A stretch of DNA of 25,416 nt. Source: Bacillota bacterium. GTDB taxonomy: Bacteria > Bacillota > UBA994 > UBA5500. Both the position numbers and the translations under genes were made by a program. This document shows, one piece after another, positions 1 through 7,644 of the stretch (positions are counted from its first letter, which is position 1; the number at the start of each line of letters is the position of its first letter). The stretch spans positions 1 through 25,416 of the forward strand of contig JAEZJZ010000007.1 of NCBI GenBank assembly GCA_023436245.1, written 5' to 3'. The notes under the pieces were generated by a model, which had not been told where the DNA came from, ran no database searches, and saw nothing but the letters and a program-made list of their open reading frames with translations.

Positions 1-13
1 CCCCCCTGACTCA

Positions 14-1756
14 TCAAGTGCTCTGCAGCACTGCTCTCTCCCGCTCATTTTCGGCGATGCGGAGCAGTGCTTCCCTGTTCAACTCGTCGATCACATGCAG
101 ACTGCCTCCGGCCGCCTCCGCCACACGGCGCAAGATACCATGGTTCGGCTGTAGCCCGATGCAGCAAAGGCGAAAGTCGGTCTTCTGGCGCAGTTCCAGC
201 GCCGCATCCAGCGCATCGCGCAGCGGATCCCCCAGTTTGTCGCCCAGGGTGGGAATGCCGTCGGTGACCAGCAGCAACAGGCCGGACCGTGCATTTGTCT
301 GTTCCAGATAGCTAGTTGCACGGCGCAACCCGGCGGCTAGCGGGGTGAGCCCCCCCGGCTGAATCTGCTCCAAGCTCTGCTTCACTTCCAAACGGTTGCG
401 AGTGAAGGGGGTGACCAGTTGCACAGCTTTCTCCTGAAAGCTGACCACGGCGATGCGGTCACGGCTGTTTTGCACCAGGTGCTCGGCCAAGTTGCGGGCT
501 GCCTTCATGCGCTTGCCCAACATGCTGGCAGACGCATCCACCAACAGGCAGATATCAACCCCGCGCCGTTCCAGGCGCTGCTCGTAGAAGAGGTCTGCGG
601 GGGCGACCGACCAAGGGCGTCCCTCGCCAAGGGAGCGAATCAGGGAACTCTGCACGGTCTCGTTGATGGCTAGGTGGTCGCCTTCAGCTGGCCGCACCAC
701 TCGTCGGGTGTGGCTGCGCCTCACCGCCCGCTGGTCACTCGGGCTGCCGAAGCTGCCGCCCATGTTAATGCTTTGGCGAGCCAGGAGCTGCCCTTGCTTG
801 CGAAGCTCCGCTTCTAGATCTCTGGCATTCTTGAGCAAGCGACGATTCAGCTCCAAGCCCTGATCACTCAGTTGGTACCTACCCCTATCCTGCTCCAGAA
901 AACCATAACCCTCCAGCTTCGTCCAGGCATCCTGCAGGCGGGCAGTTTGCGGATGGTAGGGCAGCTCTGCCTGACAAGGGTTGCGGCCGTGCGCTTGCAC
1001 TGAGGAGAGCAGCTTGGCCAGTTCGTCCAGGTCCTCGAGGTTCTCCAGGATATCGGCCACCGCTGCCAGTTGGTAACCGTAAACCTGATCTGCGGCGGGG
1101 TCTTCTGGCAACTGGGTCTCCCGCAGAAAGGAATCGGTGAAGGCGGAGTAGGCTGAGATATCCTCCTTGCTGCCCACGCTTCCCTGGCGATGCTGCACGA
1201 GTTCCACCCGCCTGAGTTCCACCCCCTGGCGCTGCAGTTCTTCCTCCACGGAATACACCAGATAGAAGGCGGCGGCGATGTCCTGATCGGGCAGTTTCGC
1301 GCTGATATGCACATGGTTGAGATGCGCCTTCTTCAATGATTCTCGCTGGCCGTAGGAGAGGGTTCCGGTCACCCGTCCCCCACCTGCTCCGGTCTGCACA
1401 TCCACGTAATGTGCCAACTGATATCGGCGGTTGGCGTGCTCGTAGCCGATTTGCACCGACATCTCCTGCGCGTAGCGCTCGATGCCTCGTTTGACCGCCA
1501 AGCCGATCGGCGTGGGATTGAGCGCTTGCACCGCATGGAAGATGTCGATGTGCACTACTTCCCCTGGCCGCCGGCGCCGGTAGAAGATCTGCCCGGCATC
1601 CGAGTTCTGCACAACGGTGACGATTTGGGGTCTATCCGGCTCGATGGTATGGATCTTGCGGCTGCAGACGGCTGTCTCGCCGATGCGGCAACCGTTGCCC
1701 AACTGCAGGAGACGTCGCAACTCTGCCTGCTTGTTAAGGAAGGAATCACTCCTCAC
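14..1756 (-). CDS. VWA-domain protein, chelatase D-subunit-like partner of the upstream AAA+ ATPase
   Basis: This is a 580-aa protein whose C-terminal third is a von Willebrand factor A domain. The metal-ion-dependent adhesion site is intact: DASAS at residues 407-411, a GGLTP loop with the conserved Thr about 60 residues later, and VTDG around residues 497-500. Residues about 270-310 look like a winged-helix segment, and the N-terminal 250 residues match no family I recognise. The start is GTG at 1756, overlapping the end of the upstream ATPase gene by 11 nt with a GAGGAG element just before it, so the two are probably translationally coupled. In known AAA+/VWA pairs (BchI/BchD, MoxR/VWA, RavA/ViaA) the VWA partner links ATP hydrolysis to metal insertion or protein remodelling. 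The pair here is clear but its substrate is unknown. Nothing downstream is visible. Confidence 0.85.
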   Translation of the reverse strand: MRSDSFLNKQAELRRLLQLGNGCRIGETAVCSRKIHTIEPDRPQIVTVVQNSDAGQIFYRRRRPGEVVHIDIFHAVQALNPTPIGLAVKRGIERYAQEMSVQIGYEHANRRYQLAHYVDVQTGAGGGRVTGTLSYGQRESLKKAHLNHVHISAKLPDQDIAAAFYLVYSVEEELQRQGVELRRVELVQHRQGSVGSKEDISAYSAFTDSFLRETQLPEDPAADQVYGYQLAAVADILENLEDLDELAKLLSSVQAHGRNPCQAELPYHPQTARLQDAWTKLEGYGFLEQDRGRYQLSDQGLELNRRLLKNARDLEAELRKQGQLLARQSINMGGSFGSPSDQRAVRRSHTRRVVRPAEGDHLAINETVQSSLIRSLGEGRPWSVAPADLFYEQRLERRGVDICLLVDASASMLGKRMKAARNLAEHLVQNSRDRIAVVSFQEKAVQLVTPFTRNRLEVKQSLEQIQPGGLTPLAAGLRRATSYLEQTNARSGLLLLVTDGIPTLGDKLGDPLRDALDAALELRQKTDFRLCCIGLQPNHGILRRVAEAAGGSLHVIDELNREALLRIAENERERAVLQST

Positions 1757-3155
1757 GACGGAGGATCTCCTCGGTCACTAAGAGGCGCGACTCCGGCAGG
1801 TCCTTGACGCTCTTGGCCAGGTGTGGCGGCGCGGTGATCGTGATCAACTCGGGATTCTTGATAGCTGGGCTGAACTGACTGCCTGCTGCCTGATCGTGCT
1901 CCGGTGGCGCCTGGCCGGACTGCGCTGTCAAGCTGCCCTCCGGGCTGGCGTGCTGTTCATCCTGCCGCTCACGCAGGGATCCGAAGAGGCGGGCCAGGAA
2001 ATTCTGGCGGCTGGCTGCAGCTGAATCCACCGTCTCTACCGCTGTCTCTGCCACTTGATTAGCCATCGGCTCCAGGCGACGGGTGATCGGCTCTGGCACA
2101 GGCGGAACCGGCAGAGCATCGTCCAGTTGTTGCAGTGCATCCATGATATCCGCCAAAACGTGAGGAGCAGTGCGGTGCTTCAGCGCTAAGGGCAGGACAG
2201 CCCGCAGGTCATCTACGTCCACCACTGTCTTTCCCTGCAGAGCCGCGTGTAGCCGTACTCCCAGGCTGATTGCCTCCAGCGCACGCAGACTCTCCAGATT
2301 GTGATCAAGGTAAGTGTGAGCCAGAAAAGCCAACTGGTGGTCACTTAATGCCAAGTCTTCCAGGCGACATTGCGCACTGTTCAGGCGGGCTCGCACGGTG
2401 AGCACTTCCTCTCGCCCGGCGATAGCGTCAGGCTGCCTGTCGCTTTGCTGTAGGATGGCCAGCACGGTGGCAAAGCTGCCAGGGCGACGTACGCCAATGC
2501 AGAGATCGAAGCGGTCGGCGAGCTGTCGCCGGATACCTTCCAGCGGACCGGGGTCCTCATCCGGGTTGGACGCAGCCCAGACAGTGACCTGGCTCTGCAG
2601 TTCCACCTTGGGCAATCCGGCGTCTTCAATCTGCAGACGCCCCGGTTTGGTGCCCATCACGTCCAGCAGGACATCTGCCAGTTCCGGCGAAGTGTCGGCC
2701 AGACGGTTGACCTCATCCACAAAGATGATCCCCCGATGGGCCTGGGCCAGCGTGCCCGGCAGCAACGAAGCTTCCGGCTGCAGTCGATTTGTCAGTTTGG
2801 ACAGATCGATGCCTCCAACGACAGTGGCTACCTTGGCCGAGTGAGAGATCTCCAAGAAGGGCATCGGAACCCACTCGGTGCCGATGCGGGCCAGAGTACC
2901 TGCATCCAGCTGGCGGTGCACCGGACAATGCGGCGCCTTCGGATCGCAGTTATACAGGCAGCCAGAGATGCGCTCTATCTTGGGCAACACGCCTTTGGCT
3001 GACCGGATGATGGTGGTCTTGCCGGTACCCCGCAGGCCTTCGGCGTGAATATGCAGCGGTTGGCCGTGCTCTGCGGCCAGAATGGACATCTCGATCGCTC
3101 GAAATAGCGATGCGTTGTCCGGGTGTCGGACCAGGCTGGAATAGGACTTGATCAT
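1746..3155 (-). CDS. AAA+ ATPase, magnesium-chelatase ChlI/MoxR-like, with Cys-rich insert
   Basis: This is a 469-aa AAA+ ATPase. Walker A is GLRGTGKT at residues 40-47, Walker B is GIIFVDE at 142-148, and a sensor-like segment WAASNPDEDPG follows, as in the ChlI/BchI and MoxR groups. I chose the second of two in-frame ATGs (3155) because the G6 Shine-Dalgarno abuts the first (3161) and sits 6 nt before the second. Between Walker A and Walker B lies CX3CX6CPVH (Cys66, Cys70, Cys77, His80), which could bind a metal or Fe-S cluster. Residues from about 345 onward are Pro/Gln/Ala-rich and probably disordered. The ATPase is coupled to the VWA gene downstream. No large chelatase subunit (ChlH/CobN) is in the window, so the identity as a true chelatase is inferred and uncertain. 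Confidence 0.85.
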   Translation of the reverse strand: MIKSYSSLVRHPDNASLFRAIEMSILAAEHGQPLHIHAEGLRGTGKTTIIRSAKGVLPKIERISGCLYNCDPKAPHCPVHRQLDAGTLARIGTEWVPMPFLEISHSAKVATVVGGIDLSKLTNRLQPEASLLPGTLAQAHRGIIFVDEVNRLADTSPELADVLLDVMGTKPGRLQIEDAGLPKVELQSQVTVWAASNPDEDPGPLEGIRRQLADRFDLCIGVRRPGSFATVLAILQQSDRQPDAIAGREEVLTVRARLNSAQCRLEDLALSDHQLAFLAHTYLDHNLESLRALEAISLGVRLHAALQGKTVVDVDDLRAVLPLALKHRTAPHVLADIMDALQQLDDALPVPPVPEPITRRLEPMANQVAETAVETVDSAAASRQNFLARLFGSLRERQDEQHASPEGSLTAQSGQAPPEHDQAAGSQFSPAIKNPELITITAPPHLAKSVKDLPESRLLVTEEILRREE

Positions 3156-3324
3156 GGTCATCCCCCCTACCGTCTTCTTTGCTCAGAGGGCATTGCTCCC
3201 CAAAAGGACAATCCTTGCCTATTGTGTCCCGCAAGGGGCAAAAAAACGCAGTGAATGGAAGAAGCTGCAAAGAAATCTGCCAGTGGGGCATGCTACTCTA
3301 GACTACAGCAGGGGGGGTTGCCAA

Positions 3325-3786
3325 TTGGAGTACCCGAAGATTAACCTCAGTCTGGAAGCACTGCGCGCCCGCGAGGGCGAGTATCTGGAGAACCTGGATC
3401 TGCCGGAGTTCAAGTTTCAGATCGACGCCTATCGCCCGGGCACAGGCGGGTCGGGCCACTTCCACGGCGAAATGCGCGAGTGGAACTTCCAGAGCATGGA
3501 CGAGCTGTGTGAGATTGTGGTCAATCAAATGGATCTGCCGGCCGAGGCATTCTTTTATCAGGATGCCATGTCCACCTGCGAGGAAATCGAGCAGGACCTG
3601 CGCCGGCAGGGAGTGAACGGCCACTGGAAGGATCAGATGATCATCTCCAGCTTCACCGGCACGTACCCGGCCAGAGCACGCGTCTGTTACTACCAGCCCG
3701 CCGGAGAAGAGCAGATGCGTTCAGTGGCGGTGCTGCGAGACGGCACGACCATCAAGCACTTTCGTCCGTGGCAAAGCGACAGATGA
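3325..3786 (+). CDS. Conserved-looking small protein of unknown function, divergent from the AAA+/VWA pair
   Basis: This is an acidic 153-aa soluble protein that I do not recognise. The chosen start is TTG 3325, because an AGGGGGG element lies 7 nt upstream. The reading frame stays open back to 3148, but that extension would overlap the divergent ATPase gene and has no ribosome binding site; GTG 3283 is a weaker alternative. The middle carries GGSGHFHGEMREW, then an acidic helix-rich part, and a C-terminal FTGTYPARARVCYYQP segment that looks like beta strands. There is no signal peptide or membrane segment. It stands alone, convergent with valS, and a hairpin follows 8 nt after the stop. The divergent arrangement with the ATPase pair hints at shared regulation only. 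Confidence 0.6.
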   Translation: MEYPKINLSLEALRAREGEYLENLDLPEFKFQIDAYRPGTGGSGHFHGEMREWNFQSMDELCEIVVNQMDLPAEAFFYQDAMSTCEEIEQDLRRQGVNGHWKDQMIISSFTGTYPARARVCYYQPAGEEQMRSVAVLRDGTTIKHFRPWQSDR

Positions 3787-3794
3787 CAACAGGG

Positions 3795-3819
3795 AGCCTG
3801 CGACCAGAGGTCGCAGGCT
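3795..3819. terminator. Perfect 11-bp hairpin between convergent genes
   Basis: AGCCTGCGACC (3795-3805), loop AGA, then GGTCGCAGGCT (3809-3819). It lies 8 nt after the stop of the small unknown gene and 42 nt after the stop of valS on the other strand, so it could end both transcripts. There is no T-tract on either side, so it is a hairpin-only candidate. Confidence 0.5.
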
Positions 3820-3861
3820 ACCTGCCAGATTTCATGGAATAGCGCAGCCCTTGGGGCCAGC

Positions 3862-6510
3862 CTAGCCCTTCAGCTCAATCAGTCGCGCCTCTACCCGCGA
3901 CAGCTTCAGCTTCCAGTCCTCCAGCTTCTCGCGCTCCTTGGCAATCACGTCGGCCGGGGCCTTGCCCACGAAGCCGGGGTTGTTCAGTTTCTTCTCGCCC
4001 CGTTCCACTTCTGAGCGCAAGGAGACTACCTCCTTCTCCAGGCGGGAGATCTCCTGATCGAGATCGATCAGGCCAGCCAGAGGCAAATGCAGCTCGGCTC
4101 CAGTCACCACGGCCGACAGTGACTTGGCTGGCTTGGGGTCGCCGAAGGCGCCGATGACCAGTTCAGACAACCCGGCCAACTTGATGAAGTAGGGCTCAGC
4201 TTCGGCCAGAGTTGCGCGCACTCCGTCGTTCTGGGCATGGGCCACGCAGGGCACTCGCTTGCTGGGCGCCACCGCCAGTTCAGCCCGCACGTTGCGCACC
4301 GCCTTGATGGCATCCATGACCAAGGCCATCGTCTGCTCCGCCTGATCGTCAACCAGGTGCTCGTCGCTGGTGGGCCAGGGGGCGATCATGATGCTCTCGC
4401 CTTGGTGCGGCAAATGCTGCCAAATTTCCTCGGTGATGAATGGCATGAACGGATGCATCAGGCGCAGGGTCTTCTCCAGCACGTGCGCCAGCACTGACTT
4501 GACAGTCCGTTTGGCTGCCTCATCCTCTCCGTAGAGCCGGCTCTTGGCGATCTCGATGTACCAGTCGCAGAACTCGCTCCACATGAACTCGTAGAGCAGG
4601 CGCATCGCCTCGCCCAGGTTGTAGCCATCGATGTGCCGGATCACCTCAGCGGCCACTCGATTGACGCGACTTAGGATCCAGCGGTCAGCCAACTCCAGGT
4701 TATGCTCGATGTCAACTTGCTCGAGCTCGAAGTCATCCAGATTCATCAGCACGAAGCGGGAGGCGTTCCAAATCTTGTTGCAGAAGTTGCGGGCTGCTTC
4801 GATCTTCTCCAGGTAGTAGCGGGAATCACCGCTCAGCGTCGTACCACTGAGCAGACTCCAGCGCAACGTATCTGCACCGTACTGCTCAATCACTTCCAGC
4901 GGGTCGATGCCGTTATCCAACGACTTGGACATTTTGCGCCCTTCTGCGTCGCGGATCAGGCCGTGCAACAGCACGTCGGCGAAAGGCACCTCTCCCATGA
5001 ACTCCAGCGAAGTGAAGATCATCTTGGCCACCCAGAAAAAGAGGATGTCGTAGCCGGTGACCAACACGTTTGTGGGGAAGAAGAACTCGAGTTCCGGCGT
5101 CTGCTCCGGCCAACCCAGCGTGGAATATGGCCAGAGGGCGGAGCTGAACCAGGTGTCGAGTACGTCCGGATCCTGCGTCAACTGGCTGGAGCCGCACCGA
5201 TGGCAGGTGGTTGGATCTTGCCGTGAGACCACTTCGGCGCCGCAATCGGCGCAATACCAGACTGGAATGCGGTGGCCCCACCAGAGTTGCCGCGAGATAC
5301 ACCAGTCGTGCACGTTCTCCATCCAGTGATAATAGACCTTGGTGTGGCGCTCCGGCACCAACTTGGTCAATCCCTGCTTCACCGCCTCTACCGCAGGCTC
5401 GGCCAGCGGCTGCATGCGCACAAACCACTGCAATGAGATCAGAGGTTCGATCACGTTGTGGCAGCGATAGCAATGTCCGACCGCGTGCTTGTGGGCCTCG
5501 ATCTTCACCAGGTAGGCGCCAGCCTGCAAGTCCGCCACCACCGCCTTGCGCGCCTCGTAGCGGTCCATACCCTCATACTTGCCGGCCTCGCTGGTCATCT
5601 GGCCGTTCTTGCCGATGACCACCACCTGCGGCAGCTTGTGGCGCAGCCCGATGGCGAAGTCATTCGGATCGTGGGCCGGGGTCACCTTCACGGCGCCGGT
5701 GCCGAAGCTCTGGTCGACATAATCGTCGGCCACGATCGGAATCTCGCGATCCAAGAGCGGCAGCATCGCCATCTTGCCCACCAAGTGCTGGTAGCGCGGA
5801 TCCTCGGGGTGCACCGCAATAGCGGTGTCGCCGAGCATCGTCTCTGGACGGGTGGTGGCCACCGAGATGTAGCCGGAGCCGTCCGCCAGCGGATAGCGCA
5901 GATGCCAGATGTGGCTGTCCAAATCCTCATGTTCCACTTCGTCGTCGGAGATTACCGTCTGGCAGCTGGGGCACCAGTTGGTGATGTAGCTGCCGCGATA
6001 GATCAGACCCTTCTCATAGAGGCGGACGAACGCTTCCCGCACCGCGCGGGAGCACCCTTCGTCCATGGTGAAGCGGGTGCGATCCCAGTCACAGGAGCAA
6101 CCGACCTTCATCAATTGCTTGATGATCAGATCGCCGTACTGCTCCTTCCACTTCCAGGCCCGCTCCAGGAACTTGTCGCGCCCCAGATCATGCTTGGTCA
6201 AGCCTTCCTTGGCCAGAGCCTGCTCGATCTTCACCTGAGTGGCGATGCTGGCGTGATCGCTGCCGGGCATCCAGAGGGTTTCGTAACCCTGCATCCGCTT
6301 GGTGCGAATCAAAATGTCCTGCAGCGTGTTGTCCATCACGTGTCCCAAGTGCAGCGCGCCGGTGATGTTTGGCGGCGGGATGACGATGGTGAACGGAGTC
6401 TTTTGCTCGTTCACCTCTGCATGGAAGTACTTGTGGTCAAGCCAATGCTGATACCAACGCTCTTCAGTCGACTTGGGGTCATACACCGTGGGCAAATTCT
6501 CTCTGCTCAT
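3862..6510 (-). CDS. valS: Valyl-tRNA synthetase
   Basis: This is a full-length 882-aa class I aminoacyl-tRNA synthetase that charges tRNA-Val with valine in the cytosol. The HIGH motif is HLGH at residues 54-57 after PPPNITGA, and KMSKS is at 526-530. A CADCG...CHRCG zinc ribbon and the NWCPSCQTVISDDEVEHED segment are typical of ValRS. An anticodon-binding region follows, and the protein ends in the charged coiled-coil tail (roughly the last 65 residues) that ValRS uses to grip tRNA. The ATG at 6510 follows AAAGGAGGG by a few bases. The gene has its own promoter and a valine-type T-box leader, so expression should rise when uncharged tRNA-Val accumulates. It is a single-gene unit within a run of minus-strand genes. 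Confidence 0.98.
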   Translation of the reverse strand: MSRENLPTVYDPKSTEERWYQHWLDHKYFHAEVNEQKTPFTIVIPPPNITGALHLGHVMDNTLQDILIRTKRMQGYETLWMPGSDHASIATQVKIEQALAKEGLTKHDLGRDKFLERAWKWKEQYGDLIIKQLMKVGCSCDWDRTRFTMDEGCSRAVREAFVRLYEKGLIYRGSYITNWCPSCQTVISDDEVEHEDLDSHIWHLRYPLADGSGYISVATTRPETMLGDTAIAVHPEDPRYQHLVGKMAMLPLLDREIPIVADDYVDQSFGTGAVKVTPAHDPNDFAIGLRHKLPQVVVIGKNGQMTSEAGKYEGMDRYEARKAVVADLQAGAYLVKIEAHKHAVGHCYRCHNVIEPLISLQWFVRMQPLAEPAVEAVKQGLTKLVPERHTKVYYHWMENVHDWCISRQLWWGHRIPVWYCADCGAEVVSRQDPTTCHRCGSSQLTQDPDVLDTWFSSALWPYSTLGWPEQTPELEFFFPTNVLVTGYDILFFWVAKMIFTSLEFMGEVPFADVLLHGLIRDAEGRKMSKSLDNGIDPLEVIEQYGADTLRWSLLSGTTLSGDSRYYLEKIEAARNFCNKIWNASRFVLMNLDDFELEQVDIEHNLELADRWILSRVNRVAAEVIRHIDGYNLGEAMRLLYEFMWSEFCDWYIEIAKSRLYGEDEAAKRTVKSVLAHVLEKTLRLMHPFMPFITEEIWQHLPHQGESIMIAPWPTSDEHLVDDQAEQTMALVMDAIKAVRNVRAELAVAPSKRVPCVAHAQNDGVRATLAEAEPYFIKLAGLSELVIGAFGDPKPAKSLSAVVTGAELHLPLAGLIDLDQEISRLEKEVVSLRSEVERGEKKLNNPGFVGKAPADVIAKEREKLEDWKLKLSRVEARLIELKG

Positions 6511-6530
6511 GACTGTCCCTCCTTTTCAGT

Positions 6531-6780
6531 GAAAACAAAAAGCCTTCCGTCCTGCTAAGGACGGAAGGCCTCTTCCGCGGTACCACCTTAAGTGAAAAGG
6601 GCATTGCCCTCTTCCTCTCTGAACTGCAATAACGGGCAGCAGCCGTTCCAAGCTAGAACTCTCTTCACCTGGAATACTCAGCGGCGACGTTCACACTTGC
6701 CCAATCCAGGAAGGCTTGCAGCCGGTGACCTTCCCTCTCTGCCGACGAGCCAAATGCTACTCTTCCGCTTCATCGCGATT
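6531..6780 (-). ncRNA. T-box riboswitch leader of valS, valine specifier
   Basis: On the minus strand the conserved T-box sequence AAGGTGGTACCGCGGAAG lies at about 6573-6590. It is followed by a 12-bp hairpin with a GCTA-type loop (6542-6569) and a T-rich run (6531-6541), which form the terminator of the pair terminator/antiterminator. Farther 5' a stem I region is visible, with the AGAGGGAAGGTCACCGG segment typical of its distal part. In GTGTGAACGTCGCCGC the triplet GTC (6686-6688) sits where the specifier codon is expected and reads as valine, which fits valS downstream. Uncharged tRNA-Val should pair with the specifier and the T-box bulge and prevent termination. The 5' end is inferred from the promoter. 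Confidence 0.95.
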
Positions 6781-6786
6781 TCTAAT

Positions 6787-6816
6787 AGTATATGCAGATC
6801 AGGAGGGCATTGTCAA
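6787..6816 (-). promoter_or_regulatory. valS promoter (sigma-A type)
   Basis: On the minus strand a perfect TTGACA (6811-6816) is followed after 18 bp by TATACT (6787-6792). This places the start of transcription near 6780, at the 5' end of the T-box leader. The -35 hexamer contains the TGA stop codon (6813-6815) of the upstream secreted-protein gene. Confidence 0.85.
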
Positions 6817-7625
6817 GGGCGGACTGGCTGTCCCGGGTTTGCTGTTCTGGCTTCCTTCAGTGAGTTATGTAGACCCTGCATCACTTCCAGAGCGGAGCGC
6901 ATCATCTCCTCAGCATCCCTCTCAGGGACCTTGCCCGCATCCGAACTCTCCCTCGCCATCTGTTCCAACGCCTGGTTCAGCTCCCGTTCAAACTCGTGTT
7001 GCTGCCTCTCTCGCTCTGATCGGCTCGTCTGCTGTATGGACAGATTCAGACTGCTGAACATCTCCATCATCTCGGCCTGCTCATTCTGGTAAGTCTGAGC
7101 GTCCTTGGGGAGAAACCCGGCTGCAACCGAACTCTCCCTCGCCATCTGTTCCAGCGCCTGGTTCAGCTCCCGTTCAAACTCTTGTTGCTGCCTCGCTCGC
7201 TCTGTTGGGCTCTGCTGCATGTACTGGTTCAGACTTCTGAACGCCTCCGTCATCTCGGCCTGCTGATTCTGGTAGGTCGAGTGGCCGAAACTCACGTTAC
7301 CCGTGCCAGGAGGCAGTTGCCCTGTGGCCTCCCGCTGGAACTGTTCATCCCGCCCGGCCTGCCCTGTCCACTCCGCAGCTCTGCCGGCGTTATCCACCCC
7401 GGACTGCGGGCTAAGAGAAAGGGCCTGCCCATTCGCGACACTCATTCCAGGGAGGCTACGCTGGTCGCTAATTTCCAGGTTCGGCATGGACTGATTACGC
7501 CTAGCCTGCTGCATCTCCATCAGTTGCTCACGGCTTAATGGGGCAGCGGTCACGCCAAGTGGCCGCACCCAGATCAGAACAAGTGCGATCAAGAGCAGTG
7601 ACAGTAGATACCGTCGTCCGTTCAT
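6813..7625 (-). CDS. Secreted protein with internal 54-residue duplication, unknown function
   Basis: This is a 270-aa protein with a clear Sec signal peptide: basic NGRR, a hydrophobic run through about residue 20, and probable cleavage at VTAA-P near residue 28. The mature part is Gln/Glu/Met-rich, hydrophilic and probably helical. Residues 117-170 and 178-231 are two copies of one 54-residue unit, each starting TYQN(Q/E)QAEM and containing EFERELNQALEQMARESS. The copies suggest repeated helical hairpins or a coiled coil outside the membrane. The start ATG follows GGGGGGTAG. The gene lies 19 nt after the solute-binding protein gene, so they are likely co-transcribed. I recognise no family. 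Confidence 0.8.
   Translation of the reverse strand: MNGRRYLLSLLLIALVLIWVRPLGVTAAPLSREQLMEMQQARRNQSMPNLEISDQRSLPGMSVANGQALSLSPQSGVDNAGRAAEWTGQAGRDEQFQREATGQLPPGTGNVSFGHSTYQNQQAEMTEAFRSLNQYMQQSPTERARQQQEFERELNQALEQMARESSVAAGFLPKDAQTYQNEQAEMMEMFSSLNLSIQQTSRSERERQQHEFERELNQALEQMARESSDAGKVPERDAEEMMRSALEVMQGLHNSLKEARTANPGQPVRP
6933..7094 (-). repeat. Intragenic repeat copy B (162 bp, in frame)
   Basis: It encodes residues 178-231 of the secreted protein and lies 183 bp (61 codons) from copy A. The part around SSLNLSIQQTSRSERER has diverged, while the 3' half is conserved at DNA level. Confidence 0.85.
7116..7277 (-). repeat. Intragenic repeat copy A (162 bp, in frame)
   Basis: It encodes residues 117-170 of the secreted protein. 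The DNA is nearly identical to copy B over the part encoding EFERELNQALEQMARESS, which indicates a fairly recent or conversion-maintained duplication. Confidence 0.85.
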
Positions 7626-7644
7626 CTCTCTACCCCCCTATTGC

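Noticed and set aside
1746..3155. Firm assignment as magnesium chelatase for (bacterio)chlorophyll synthesis
   Set aside because: There is no BchH/ChlH or other pigment gene, the VWA partner's N-terminal half is unlike BchD, and the host appears to be a non-phototrophic member of the Bacillota.
5458..6558. A 366-codon plus-strand open frame opposite valS
   Set aside because: It is antisense to a complete, motif-verified valS and has a composition expected from reading a GC-rich gene backwards.
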